Shown here: positions 1 to 10,782 of the stretch, one piece after another
Layout: every line of letters starts with the position of its first letter
How positions within the stretch are numbered: the stretch's first letter is position 1
Origin: Bathymodiolus brooksi
Lineage: Eukaryota > Mollusca > Bivalvia > Mytilida > Modiolidae
NCBI GenBank assembly: GCA_963680875.1
Contig: OY804580.1
Location: forward strand, 100,168,000 to 100,231,999
Reading direction: 5' to 3'
Length of the DNA: 64,000 nt
Made by a program: the position numbers and the translations under genes
The notes under the pieces: generated by a model
Seen by the model: the letters and a program-made list of their open reading frames with translations, nothing else
Told to the model about the DNA's origin: nothing
The model's database searches: none

Positions 1-56
1 ATTTGAAGATTGAATGATAAGAAATTAAATATTATATAACCTATCTACGTATGTAC

Positions 57-268
57 CACATCAGTGGTGTAATAATTAGCATGCTCCCTTTGAGTGCAGT
101 AGATCGTGGGTTCGAGTCTCGATCGGGTCAAATGAAGGACTATGAAATTAGTTTTTGTTGCTTGTCCGCTAAGCACGCAGCGATAAGGAGCAAGATCAAC
201 GATAGAGGTGATAGGCACTGGTTGCATAGTTAGTTTTTAAATCCAACTACCATACGATCAGGACGAGG
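57..268 (+). repeat. tRNA-derived SINE (family B)
   Basis: An RNA polymerase III B-box-like core 'gtgggttcgagtctcgatcg' sits at about 107-126, preceded by 'gtgtaataattagcatgctc' in the A-box position. The body 'aaggactatgaaattagttt' is shared with 24225-24430. Cloverleaf pairing is not kept, so it is not a tRNA gene. Confidence 0.65.
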
Positions 269-286
269 AGGGCCCAACTTCTTTCA

Positions 287-455
287 GTTTAAGTTTGAAG
301 ATACCAATAGGGTAATTAGAAGCCGTAAATTGAAGAAGAACAGACAATACCATAGCCACAAGAAAAAGGAAAAAAAAACTCTCTTCAGAAAACTCATGTT
401 TGGAGCAACACGAACCAAACTAAAAAGCGCGGGTGGGCGGTGGTGAACCCATGTG
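287..455 (-). repeat. Dispersed repeat family A copy
   Basis: Contains 'agataccaatagggtaatta', a degenerate middle, and 'gagcaacacgaaccaaacta'. The stretch from 456 to 1364 shows no gene or named element. Confidence 0.65.
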
Positions 456-1364
456 CTACATATCCAGAAATTGATGGTACTTTCCTCATAAATATTCATC
501 ATATTTAAATTAGATTTTGATCACGTGACTGCAGTTTCAAGCTTGATGGATCGTTTATTAGATTTGTCAAAAAAATAGCCTACAGTACGGAAATTCAATG
601 TGTCCGTCAAAGATTCCAAAATTAAAAGTTATTGTTTATTTCGCAAAGTTTTTCTTCTGTCAAAATTCAAATATTTTTGTTTTGTAACAATTTTAGACAT
701 GTCTTTGATATCGCGATCATGCAAAAATGATCATATTATATTTAATGTGGGAACCCCGAGATTAGAAGCTAGAAATATAAGGTTAGTCAATATAATTACA
801 TATATTATTGAGGAATCTAAATTAATTTCAGAAAATATGTCGCCAAATGTCATTCATTGTTAAATTTTGTGTAACACGCCACCAGTTTCATGTATTTCAG
901 ACATTTTTACATAGACTCTTAAGGCCAAAAAATGGTTCGTCGCCTCGGATTTCCATTTAGTCCAGGAACCTCGAATATTTAATTGTTTTCATTAATTTTT
1001 ATTTCATTTAATTCAGCTTGATTCAATGTATCATTTTCAAGTTCAGAAAATGACACACATGCAATTATGAATGATATCGTCTATATAGATCATATGAAAA
1101 TTGCAGACGTTCCGGCGTCACCATCTTAGATATGCAAATGGGCAAAGTTCCCATCATTTCTGGCTATGACGGAAGGGTTAGTAGTTCAAATTAGAAATAA
1201 TGCTTAGTGTATCTTTTAATTTTCATGATGTAATTTTTTTTATTATCAGAAGTTCTCAAATCACATTATTTTGGAGTAATAATTGAATAATGAATAATAA
1301 TAATAGAATTTAGTGTTAGGGATATGGTGTTACACGGAGAAAACCACCGACCTGCCGCAAGTCA

Positions 1365-1500
1365 CTGACAAACTTCATCACATGATGTTGTATCGAGTAC
1401 ACATCGCCATTAGCGGGATTCGAACTCACAACGCCAGTAGTGATAGGCACTGATTGCATAGGTAGTCGTAAATCCAACTACCATACGATCACCACCACGA
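1365..1500 (-). repeat. tRNA-derived SINE fragment, reverse orientation
   Basis: The reverse complement reads 'gttgtgagttcgaatcccgc', a good B box, preceded by 'gatcgtatggtagttggatt'. The same head sequence appears inverted at 240-262 and 24850-24872. Confidence 0.6.
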
Positions 1501-1618
1501 CGGTCTTGTAGTATATTCGGTACTTTCATATCTTACTTTAATTTCGTAAATAATTATATTTGGTGTATAAGACATATTGTAAAACCGGATGTTGATTATT
1601 TTTATAAAAGTAAAAGCC

Positions 1619-1789
1619 AGGGGCGGATCCAGGGGGAGGGGGGAAGCGCGAATTGGAAAAAAAATATGATTTTTTGGCGTAAAATCGTGATTTTTCACAC
1701 GAAATACCCCAACAATTTTCGCGCCTCCCTCCGCTTGGCGCAATTTTTTTAAGTGCGCCCCCTAACATGAAATCCTGGATCCGCCCCTG
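1619..1789. mobile_element. Short TIR MITE (171 bp)
   Basis: Perfect 16-bp terminal inverted repeats 'caggggcggatccagg' / 'cctggatccgcccctg', flanked on both sides by AAAGC, a likely 5-bp target duplication. No coding capacity. A longer relative lies at 21494-22370. Confidence 0.85.
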
Positions 1790-2129
1790 AAAGCGTTACC
1801 TTAAATGGTGCTAAAACTTTGTAGTTAAAAGCCAACCGTTATCTTAACAGTACTTCAACTTGCCCCTTAATAAAATTTAACTATTCAACAGTTTTACATA
1901 ACATTCTAATTATATCAATTATTATTTAAAAAAAAAAACAATTTCGTGCCTAATTTAATGTGCAATAAGGAAATTACAATATAATTTCATAATAATGAAA
2001 TTGTCAATAATAAATAAATAATGATTGTACGAACATTATGAATATTGAATATTAATAGGTATATCGGGCTAATGTAATGTAATACTCTTGTGTACGTGTA
2101 ATAATATTTCAAGACAATACACATTATAC

Positions 2130-2735
2130 CAATTAAAATTTGGAATAACCTTCATCAGTCATGCTCAAAGTCAAATGATTGGAAAGCTAAATAATTTAGT
2201 GTGCAGAACACATTCCTGGAATAACCTTCATCAGGCTCAAGGTCAAATGATTGGAAAACCAAAAAATTTTAAAAGTCTTTAGAAGGAAGTAAACCAAAAT
2301 CGGCTAAGTTTTAGCCAATCAAATTCGACTATTCTCTCCATTGTTTATAACAGCTCGTCCAAGGTGTTATCAACTATGAGAGAACTCAATCCAAATATGC
2401 ACATTTATGCAGTTTATTTCTTAAATAGATATAAAATATTCACCAACATTTGTCCTATCACCATAATTATACTTTTGATAAATAGCAGATTTTATTGAAA
2501 AATACAGTTTCTAAATACGATCATTATTAGATGTAAGGTTCACATTCATCAGGCATATTGGTTGACCTAGGCTGATTTTGATTGTCTTGTTTGAGTCTTT
2601 GCTTTTCTTGCTTCCATGGACTTTTAAACCAAATTATTTGACTTTCCAATAGTTTGACTATGGTACTCTACCTGATGAATGTTTTTGAAGAAAGCCATCA
2701 TGCGCACTAAAGTAGATATCTACGTTTTGCTTGGC
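2130..2735. repeat. Fragments of the 'gcgcactaaattagatatc' dispersed family
   Basis: 'ggaataaccttcatcaggct' occurs twice in tandem (2140-2270), and 'gcgcactaaagtagatatct' at 2702. Related pieces recur at 17203-17350, 39150-39365, 47560-47765, 53715-53760 and 54560-54725. The stretch 2736-3470 shows nothing else recognisable. Confidence 0.55.
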
Positions 2736-3472
2736 TGATTCTAAGCCACGTGATTGAAAATGGAACATCATGTAGCTCCATGGGCGCCATGTTTACATGT
2801 AGCGCTGTAGTACATATTTTTCATAGGTAACAACACTTAACAGTGACATTTTCAGATTTTTCATCGCTTTTAAATAATCCCAGCCATTCAGTTGTTTCCT
2901 ACTTGTGAATAAAATGGCAACCCTCACACATGTGTGAGTGAGCAGCGTTATAATAAAGAACACTGAGTCCTAATCTTTATACATAATATATTTAATCTTT
3001 GTGACATAGGAGCTGTTATACTATAATCGAATGCCAATAGCCTTAGCCATCATTTTAATCTCACTTTCCCAATGATAACTGTGGATATCATGAAGACAAT
3101 TTCCAAGTGCGTTTAATGTGTATATTATCATTTCCATTTGCAGCTATTTGAGTGGTAACTGCATTGACTGGATAATTTTTTGTCATATACGATCGCTGAC
3201 CATGAAATATCTCCTTTATGATACCTGATTCATGTTGAGCGACGGTTGGAAACGTTAACAGTATAAGTGAGGCACTTCACAGAGGCCACTATATGAAAAA
3301 AAAACAATTAGAACGACGCTTGTTTCTGATTTTTTTAAGACAATTTTGCAGTTCTTTTGGGGGCTTTTCGATATTGCAGGATAAATACAATATATACATT
3401 TGTACGTACATGTTTATTTGCTCATTATGTTTATGTTTCAAACAAAGGGAGACATATTGTTTTAGTCTGATT

Positions 3473-3775
3473 TTTTCTTCCGCTTCTGCTTCTGCTTCCG
3501 CTTCTTCTGCTTCTTCTCAGCGAAGCTTGTCCGGACCATAACTTTTTTTTGTCTTTCCAGATAGGACAATTATATTTGGTATGCGGGTGGTGTTTCGCAT
3601 ACCGTAATGACCTTTGTGGGACCTTGAGCTTTGACCACAAGGTCAAATATATTTTTTTTAAATAGTATTTTCTTGTCCGGGCCATAACATTTTTGTCTTT
3701 CGCGATAGGTCAATGACATTTGGTATGTGGGTGCATGACCATAAGGCGGTGTGTCACGTACCGTATTTTTTAAAA
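3473..3775. repeat. CTTCTG-rich microsatellite and two tandem repeat units
   Basis: A run of cttctg/cttccg (3478-3520) is followed by two ~135-bp units, each starting 'cttgtccggaccataac' or similar and containing 'tttggtatg(c/t)gggtg'. The apparent 82-84 aa frames here are low complexity. Confidence 0.65.
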
Positions 3776-5184
3776 GTAGCATTCAACTCATAATGTGCAA
3801 CTTATTGTTGTACAGATGCCCGCATTAAGGGGAGACATAAATTTTAGGTATCTAAAACAGTTCTTCCTAGTTTTTAGTTGAAATATATAGAAAATATATA
3901 GTCAATTTTTATTTGTTTGGTTTAAATTATGCACAAATAAAAATCACTCATAACAACACAATGAGTAAATAAACAATCAAAATATGGACAATTCCGCATG
4001 TGTTGGTGTAAAATTTGTTAATATCCATCTAGAAATGACTTCACAATACTTTTTTTGAAAAAAATATGGTTTTGGTTGAATATATAGGGATTTTTTTTAC
4101 ATGCGCTAATACTTTTGGCCACATACTGTACATTGTCTGAAAATATACAATTCATTTGCACTTGTGTGTGAACTTTGTAAGAGGAGTAACTAAACATAGC
4201 ATGTGATATTTCACTTATTAATTACTTTTTAAAAATTAAATTACAACAAATATATTATTTCATTTCTCATTAAATTTGTCATTTCCTTTATTTCAATTTT
4301 TCTTCATACATCAATTTATTTTACTTTATTTTCATTAAATTTTAACTAAATATAGCATGTTATATTTCAGTCATTAATTACTTTCTAAAAATTAAATAAA
4401 AACCTTCCAGTGGCCCCAACTTAAGTGCTAAAACAAAGATCTACACTATAAGTAAGTAGGTAAGATCAAAATAATTTTATTGACCTGTATATCATAAAAC
4501 AGTACGGTATCAATTGCCAATTGATAAACATGCATTCAATTTAAATTTATTAGAGAGATATCATATCTCTGCATGGATGAAATAATATACAACTGAAGCC
4601 ATAAATCAAGTGTAGCATTGAGGCACCCTATATCAATGTACAAAACAATCCCTATACAAGTATTTAAAAGATATATAAACAAATTCAATAAACCATCTCT
4701 TGATCCATTTTAAAGGAAATAAAAACTATATAAAATTACTTTAGATCATCCAAGTTGATGCAATTTCCCACCTTTTGTGATTACAAAGATTTGTTATAAG
4801 ACAACATTTTCAACAATTTTTACATAAAAGTTAAATATGTTAACTAATTGAATAACTATAAAAAAAAAGTCACTAATCGAGGATTTTTTTTTTCTTTCTC
4901 TATAAACATTATTTTTTTATATTTTAAGAAATAATTAAGGCACCCATTTTTCATGAAATGAAAATGTTGACAATTGTAGACATTTACCTATCTTATATAT
5001 TTATATTCCTCTCTCTCTTATCAAAGTGTGGAAAGCTGTGAATACTGTGTATTTTGTATTCTGCAGAAAAGATTATAAACGATGGATTTTCATATAGTGA
5101 AAATGTATAAAGATAAGGTTTCAACAAAAATGTCAAAAATATTTTTTTATCAATGTGTGACGTAAAAATGTCTTTGACATTTAC
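3776..5184. other. AT-rich stretch with no recognisable feature
   Basis: Frames are short and closed on both strands. I see no TIR, tandem unit or domain signature. Confidence 0.5.
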
Positions 5185-5490
5185 TTCACTGAGTTTGGTG
5201 CTGCTTTGAGAACTGTTTTACCTGTTTTGTTCATGTATTGTTATAAATACTGTTATAGTGACAGTCGGAAACTTTGAGCCGTAACGAAAGGGGGAGGTTT
5301 GGCGCTTTAAAATCTGATTCAACCCACCATTTCCTTAGAAATGCCTGTACCAAGTCAGGGTCATTACGGTTTTCACAGTTTTCCGATTGTTGACTGATTT
5401 TGTCTGTTTATATACTTATGAGTTTTTACTTTCCCTTTGTAAGATTGTTCGGAGTTCGGTAATTTTGTTGTTACCCTTATTGTATTTAAT
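5185..5490 (+). mobile_element. ~295-bp dispersed element, copy 1
   Basis: Starts 'cactgagtttggtgctgctt', contains 'aatgcctgtaccaagtcagg' and 'tgactgattttgtctgttta', and ends near 'cggtaattttgttgttaccc'. Other copies: 50942-51231 (complete, same strand) and 60236-60420 (truncated, minus). It is absent from the matching place in one arm of the tandem duplication, so it has been mobile. Confidence 0.75.
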
Positions 5491-6427
5491 AATCTAACAT
5501 GCATAGCTATATCAAAACAGCATCAAACTTTTATAATACAACACCACAATTTCTAAGATCCATCATATGAATCGTGAAATGCGATATGAGTATTTTAATT
5601 GTCTTTTTCATCATTCAGTGATATTAGCCACATTTTATTTGAATAAATAGAAAAAGTCTTTGTTTAGGTTGAAATATAGAATGTAGGACAAAAAATCACA
5701 ACTGACATTTTTCGACAAATAGGACAGAAAAGTCACGATTTGTAATTTGAAAGAACTATTTTAGAGTAAATTTACAACTTTATTAGACAGAAAGTCACAT
5801 TTTAAAATATTTGTCATTTTTATTAAATTAGTGTACAAATTAGGTAAGAAATTTAAAATATGTCAATTAAGAAGACAAAGACAGTTAAAAAAATCGGTCG
5901 TATAATTATTAGCTTAAATAATGGTAATATGATTGATATTTCTTTAGGAGTTGTATTAAAAATAAATTTAATTTATAAAATTAATCAAACAGAATTTACA
6001 GGAAGGATCCAAAATTTTGATAAAAATGAAAAATAGTCATATAAAGAGATAATTAAACAAACAATAATTTAAAAAAAAGTATTAAATTTTATTGTCTCAC
6101 ATACAGGTTAAATGTGTATTGTGACATTTTATTGCTATAACACTTTTTACCTCAAAATATTAATTGTGACTTTTTGTCCTAGAGGTTTTTTCAACTCAAA
6201 AACTATTAATTGTGACTTTTTGTCCTATCAAAATTGTGACTTTATGTCCTGTGACTTTCTATCTGTTTACCGAAATATAAGTCCTAGTAAATAAAAATAC
6301 ATTAGAACTTTTAGACGTTATCAAGAATGTTGACACAGCCGTGATTTCGCAAAATTTTAGGAATGTCGGGAATCAGTCGACTATTCAATGTTAAGAATAT
6401 TGAGATTCTGTCGAGACGATTCAGGTA

Positions 6428-6640
6428 ATGTTCAGAATGTCCAGACTTTTCGGACAATGTTTAGACTATGTTCAGACAATGTTCAGACTATGTTAACACT
6501 TTTCAGACAATGTTCACAGAATGTTCAGACTCTGTTCAAACAATATTCAGAATGTTCAGAGTCTGTTCAGAATTTTCAGAAAATGTTCAGAATTTTCAGA
6601 CAATGTTCAGAATCTGTTCAGACTTTTTCAGAAATTCTAG
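6428..6640 (+). repeat. Minisatellite of ~11-12 bp 'aatgttcagac' units
   Basis: About 17 units of (t/a)atgttcaga(c/a) with variation. The 104- and 61-residue open frames across it come only from the repeat unit (FRQCSDNVQ-like) and are not credible genes. Confidence 0.85.
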
Positions 6641-7189
6641 CACAAAAACTTGACTATTCAGAATTTCATGACTTTGTAGTGATACATTCACACTTACTTT
6701 GAGGACATCATCAACATAAAATGCCACGATGTAGCTGAAATATTGCTAAAGTTATTCTCTGACGTTTATTGACATAAAATAATGTTTTCATGTTTATTTA
6801 TCACATTTATTGTGTCCATGGCAAGAAGAATAAACTACAATAGCATATCAATTGGGATACGAAGATTTGATAAGCAGGAGAGATCGAGCGCATTGTTGCT
6901 ACACAATAAAGGAAAATTAATTATTGGTAAGTAAACGGTATCACACAATCTTTATTCTCATAAACCATCGTAATACATTGGAATAGAGATACAATATATA
7001 CAATATATACAGAAAATAAATAAAAACAATAAATACAATAATAACAATAGTAATTACCCAGGAGGTAGTAAACTAGAATTAATGTTTCTGATCAACTGAC
7101 AGAGTTTCCTTTATTTTGATTGTGTTTTACTACTTATTATTTCTTTAAATTTCAAAACATTAATTCTAGTTAAGTACCGTTTTTCAATG

Positions 7190-8700
7190 CATGATTCTCT
7201 TTTGTCATGGAAATAACTGCATCGCATTAAATAATGAAATTCGTCCCCAATGTGATTTTCTTGACAGAGTTGACATTTTCTATTTTCCCTTGCGATATTA
7301 TTCTATCTTCCAGTTTCTATGGGTAATTTTGTATTGGTAGTTCTAAATTTGCAAAAAGTGAAAATGTCTTTATTTTCTAAAATATTAAAATAGTTTTCAA
7401 ATTCGAACATTTGTTTATAAAGTCTGTAGTTCAATGCCTTTGGGGAATTTTCTAAATTGCTATTCCATTCTTGTAAAAAATGATCTCGGAGACGTAATTT
7501 TACATAAGCGATCACCCACTCAGTATTAAAGTTTGCATACTGAAATATCCATACATTTTATAAGCCACAGGAGCAGATATATTTCCATTAGAGAACGACC
7601 ATTTAACTTGAGGGGGGGGGAGGTTATGGTTTTTTCAAAAAAAATATTCTGATTCCCAATGTTGCTGAAAAAATTATTCTGATTTTGGTGGAGGAAAAAA
7701 ATAATGTGATTCAGAGTCTTTGCCATATAACCTAATGTTGAATTCTGGAAAAAAAAATTGCGCTTTGCGCGACAAAAAAAACCAATTCTAACTCTTGTGT
7801 TGTCCGAAAAAAAAATAATTTCGGAACGAAGCAAAAAACCATACCCCCCCCCCCCCTTCAAGTTAAATGGTCGGTCCCTTACAAAAGAAACTATGCGAAA
7901 GTTTATAAGATATAGCCGACAGCTTGGAAACTTTTCCAGTAAGTAATTTGTACCAATATGATATTACTCCAGTTTTTATATCTATATAAAGTGGAAAGCG
8001 ACCAAGCTCGCCGTATATCATAAAATTTGGCGTGTTTTGCTTCAAGTGAATTATTAATTTGCAGAATTGCAAATGATTTTTTTCAATTACATAATTATCA
8101 CTAAATCCCCAAACTTCACAGCCATATAGTAATATAGGTTTTACAATTTTGTCAAATAAATCTAACAAGCATTCGATTGATAGATTATATCTTTTTCCCC
8201 TTCTGATAACTTCATACATGGCTTTTGTAGCTTTTTCAATATTTTTTTGTTTTGCTAATTTAAACTTTCCATTTTTTGTAAAAGTAACACCTAAATAATT
8301 AAATTCGGTCACAGTTTCAATTTCTTTTTCATTATACAGGAAGTGTACGTTTTCCGCAGTTCGACTCGTGGAAAAAACCATAATTTTTGTTTTGTCAATG
8401 TTTACTTTTATAAGTTTCCACAATTTACTGTATTCATAAAAATTATTTAGTAACATTAGAACAGTGTTGTCTGCGTATAAAAGGGCGAAATTTTTTAAAT
8501 ATATTTCCAATTGTGCTTCTAGTTCGCTAGAAATATTTTCTAAACCTGTAATATTCTTGTCTTCCATAAACTGTTCAAGGTCATTTAAAAATACTGCAAA
8601 TAAGAAAGGGGACAAGTTTTCACCTTATCTAACGCCCACTTCACTTGAAAAGAAATCTGACTTGTTATCATTATAAACAATACATGATTTAATACTATTA
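7190..8700 (-). pseudogene. Non-LTR retrotransposon reverse transcriptase, decayed and split by a MITE
   Basis: The 3' half of a LINE ORF. NLSPFLFAVFLNDLEQFM leads to the palm-domain catalytic box LLYADN, where the second aspartate of the usual YxDD is N. YLGVTFTKNGKFKLA and ILLYGCEVWGFSDNYV follow. After the MITE (7591-7878) the frame resumes with RLRDHFLQEWNSN and FRTTNTKLPIETGR, then a frameshifted C-terminal knuckle (CQLCQENHIGDEFHYLMRC). A stop just upstream of NLSPF sits in the normally glutamine-containing VRQGENLSPF motif. No endonuclease domain is seen in the window, so it is 5'-truncated or extends as decayed sequence. Common mollusc LINE type; clade not assigned. Confidence 0.8.
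7591..7878. mobile_element. Harbinger-like MITE inserted in the LINE
   Basis: Inverted ends 'gaacgaccatttaacttga' / 'tcaagttaaatggtcggtcc', homopolymer G and C runs inside the TIRs, and TTA on both flanks. The TTA target duplication fits PIF/Harbinger-type MITEs. A sister copy is at 29843-30142, also flanked by TTA. Confidence 0.8.
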
Positions 8701-8888
8701 CATATTTACTATAAAATTATATATTTTTCCATTTACCACAATGCTACCCTCCATTCATGCTAATTCTATATTGTCAGCATCTACAATGTATATATAATCT
8801 AAATACGAAGAAGATCTATCAGTATCAGAAGTATGCTTACTTTTGGAATCAGTGGTATCTAAAGCTTGCAAATTATAATTCAAATTCA

Positions 8889-9905
8889 CTGGTCACTAAA
8901 GCTTGTAAAACGCATTCGAGTTCACCGGGATATAAGGGACCAGTCGTCACTAAAGCTTGTAAAACATATTCGAGTTCACCGGGATATAAGGCACCAGTTG
9001 TCACTAATACTTGCAAAACTCATTCGAGTTCGCCGGGATATAAGAGACCAGTGGTCACTAAAGCTTGCAAAACACCATTTGTGACCAATTTGATATAGGG
9101 GATCAGTGGTCACCAAAGCTTGAAAAACATCATTCGAATTCACCGGGAAATAAGAGATAAATGGTCACTAAAACGTGGAAAACATCATTTGAGTTCACTG
9201 GGAAATAAAGGATCAATAGCCATTAAAGCCTGGAAACATCATTCAACTTCACCGGGAAATTAGGAAGCAGTGGTTACTAAACCATGTAAAACATAAGTCG
9301 AGTTCACTGGTAATCAAGGGATAAGTGGTCATGAAAGCTTGAAAAACATAATTCGAATACAACGGGAAATAAGGAATCAGTGGTCACTGAAGCTGGAAAA
9401 ACATCATTCGAGTTCACTGTGACATAAGGGATCAGTGGTCACTGAAGCTGGCAACAACAGCATTCGAATTCACCAGGAAATAGGAATCAGTGGTCACTAA
9501 TACTTGCAAAACATCATTCGAGTCCATTGTGAAATAAGAAATAAGGGATCAGTGGTCACCAAAGCTTGTAAAGCATCATTCGAGTTCAACGGGAAATAAG
9601 GATTAGTTGTCAATAAAGCTTACAACACATCATTCGAGTTTTAAGGGATCAGTGGTCACTAAAGCTTGCAAAATACCATTCGAGTTCACCGAGAAATAAG
9701 GAATATCAGTGACTACTAAAGCTTGCAATTCATCATTCGAGTCCATTGGGAAATAAGAAATAAGGGATCAGTGGTCACCAAAGCTTGTAAAGGATCATTC
9801 GAGTTCAACGGGAAATAAGGATTAGTTGTCAATAAAGCTTACAAAAATCATTCGAGTTCGCTGGGAAATAGGGGATCAGTGGTCAATAAAGCTTACAAAA
9901 AATCA
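8889..9905 (+). repeat. Tandem array of 54-60-bp units
   Basis: About 18 units built on 'gtcactaaagcttgtaaaac', 'attcgagttcaccggga' and 'aataagggatcagtg'. The first units are exactly 54 bp (18 codons), so a 113-residue frame stays open at 8757-9098; later units drift in length and break it. No sign of a protein. Confidence 0.9.
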
Positions 9906-10224
9906 TTTGTATATTTTTGAAAGGTAAAATTAAAGATGCGTGCTAAATGTTTTGTTTCAATGGAACAATTTTTGGTGCAGTTTAGATAATTGCAGATAAG
10001 GGCGTAATACCAGCATGATGCAGTTTGTTCACATTGGAATGCCAATGGTCAGTTGAAAAATCTCCCATCGACAGCAATATAGAATGTCAAAACAATTAAA
10101 AGATCACGTATCATAAAATAATTCCAAATGTACCACTTTAAGACAAGGAAGATCTGCAGAGAGTATAAGCTACAACAATGTATTATTTCATATAATTTGT
10201 CATTGGAAGCAAAAGCCTTCCTAT

Positions 10225-10280
10225 ATATAAAAATAGGTTTATGGCGTTTTACGCCATTTTCAACAATATTTCGAACATAG
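10225..10280. repeat. SINE tail fragment
   Basis: 'atggcgttttacgccatttt' then 'caacaatatttcg', the reverse of the tail found at 18460-18500. It lies just past the HMGL/EF-hand stop codon. The stretch 9906-10224 holds nothing recognisable. Confidence 0.55.
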
Positions 10281-10334
10281 ACTAATAATGGCGCATCATC
10301 TTTATAACAGTAAGTTCATTTATATGATAAATTT

Positions 10335-10782
10335 TTAATTCTTTGGAAGAATTTCGTCACGCATTGATGGTATCAAGCATTTGCGGAACGCAATGTCTAA
10401 GAGGCTATCATCATCTTTCGTTCCAGGATATTGTTGTATTGCCCACTTAATGTATGCATAAAATTCGTTCCAATGGATGGAGCTATCGTTATCCATGTCG
10501 AGTGCCTGAATAGCTTTCTTTGTATCAGAGCAACGGTAACAAGCAAAATATGGAGCCATGAAACCATTGTAGAATGAATCAAATTCCATCGTGTCATCAC
10601 CTTGAACTTCATCCTTTAGATCCCATGTATCCCATCACTTACGTATATCAGCAATAATTCGCTTTGCATGAGGCTTCTTATTCGGATCATTTGCTATGAT
10701 ATCTCTCATGGTGGTTGTCAATGCACCCCCAGACCGATCAAACAGCATAGCTAGGCCACACTTACTCATGTATTCTTCTTTC
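10335..10782 (-). CDS. Exon 4 of the HMGL/EF-hand gene, interrupted by an in-frame TGA
   Basis: The acceptor 'tggtcttttcacag' precedes GAAAGAAGAATAC and completes arginine 410. The exon codes for KEEYMSKCGLAMLFDRSGG, continues to ADIRK, and meets TGA at 10635-10637. The same frame then stays open for 99 codons: WDTWDLKDEVQGDDTMEF, the EF-hand loop DMDNDSSIHWNE, and ends EILPKN-TAA at 10335. Coding sense clearly continues past the TGA, so this is not an ordinary gene end. A consensus donor GTAAGT overlaps the TGA; splicing to the AG ahead of GTGATGACACG would remove exactly 42 nt, stop included, and keep frame. Confidence 0.75.

Noticed and set aside
105..128. Possible tRNA genes (also 1410-1435, 18305-18320, 24250-24275, 37830-37860)
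   Set aside because: Only the B-box/T-arm part is convincing; acceptor and anticodon stems do not form, and each sits at the head of a repeated SINE.
6388..6702. 104-residue open frame rich in F, Q, S, C
   Set aside because: It is the translation of a 'aatgttcagac' minisatellite, and a second frame is equally open.
8757..9098. 113-residue open frame
   Set aside because: Made by 54-bp tandem units whose length is a multiple of three; the frame breaks as soon as unit length drifts.
10635..10637. Selenocysteine as the reading of the TGA in the EF-hand exon
   Set aside because: No cysteine-containing counterpart motif or visible SECIS-like structure supports it; a nonsense change or a 42-nt intron is simpler. 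Kept only as a question in the findings.
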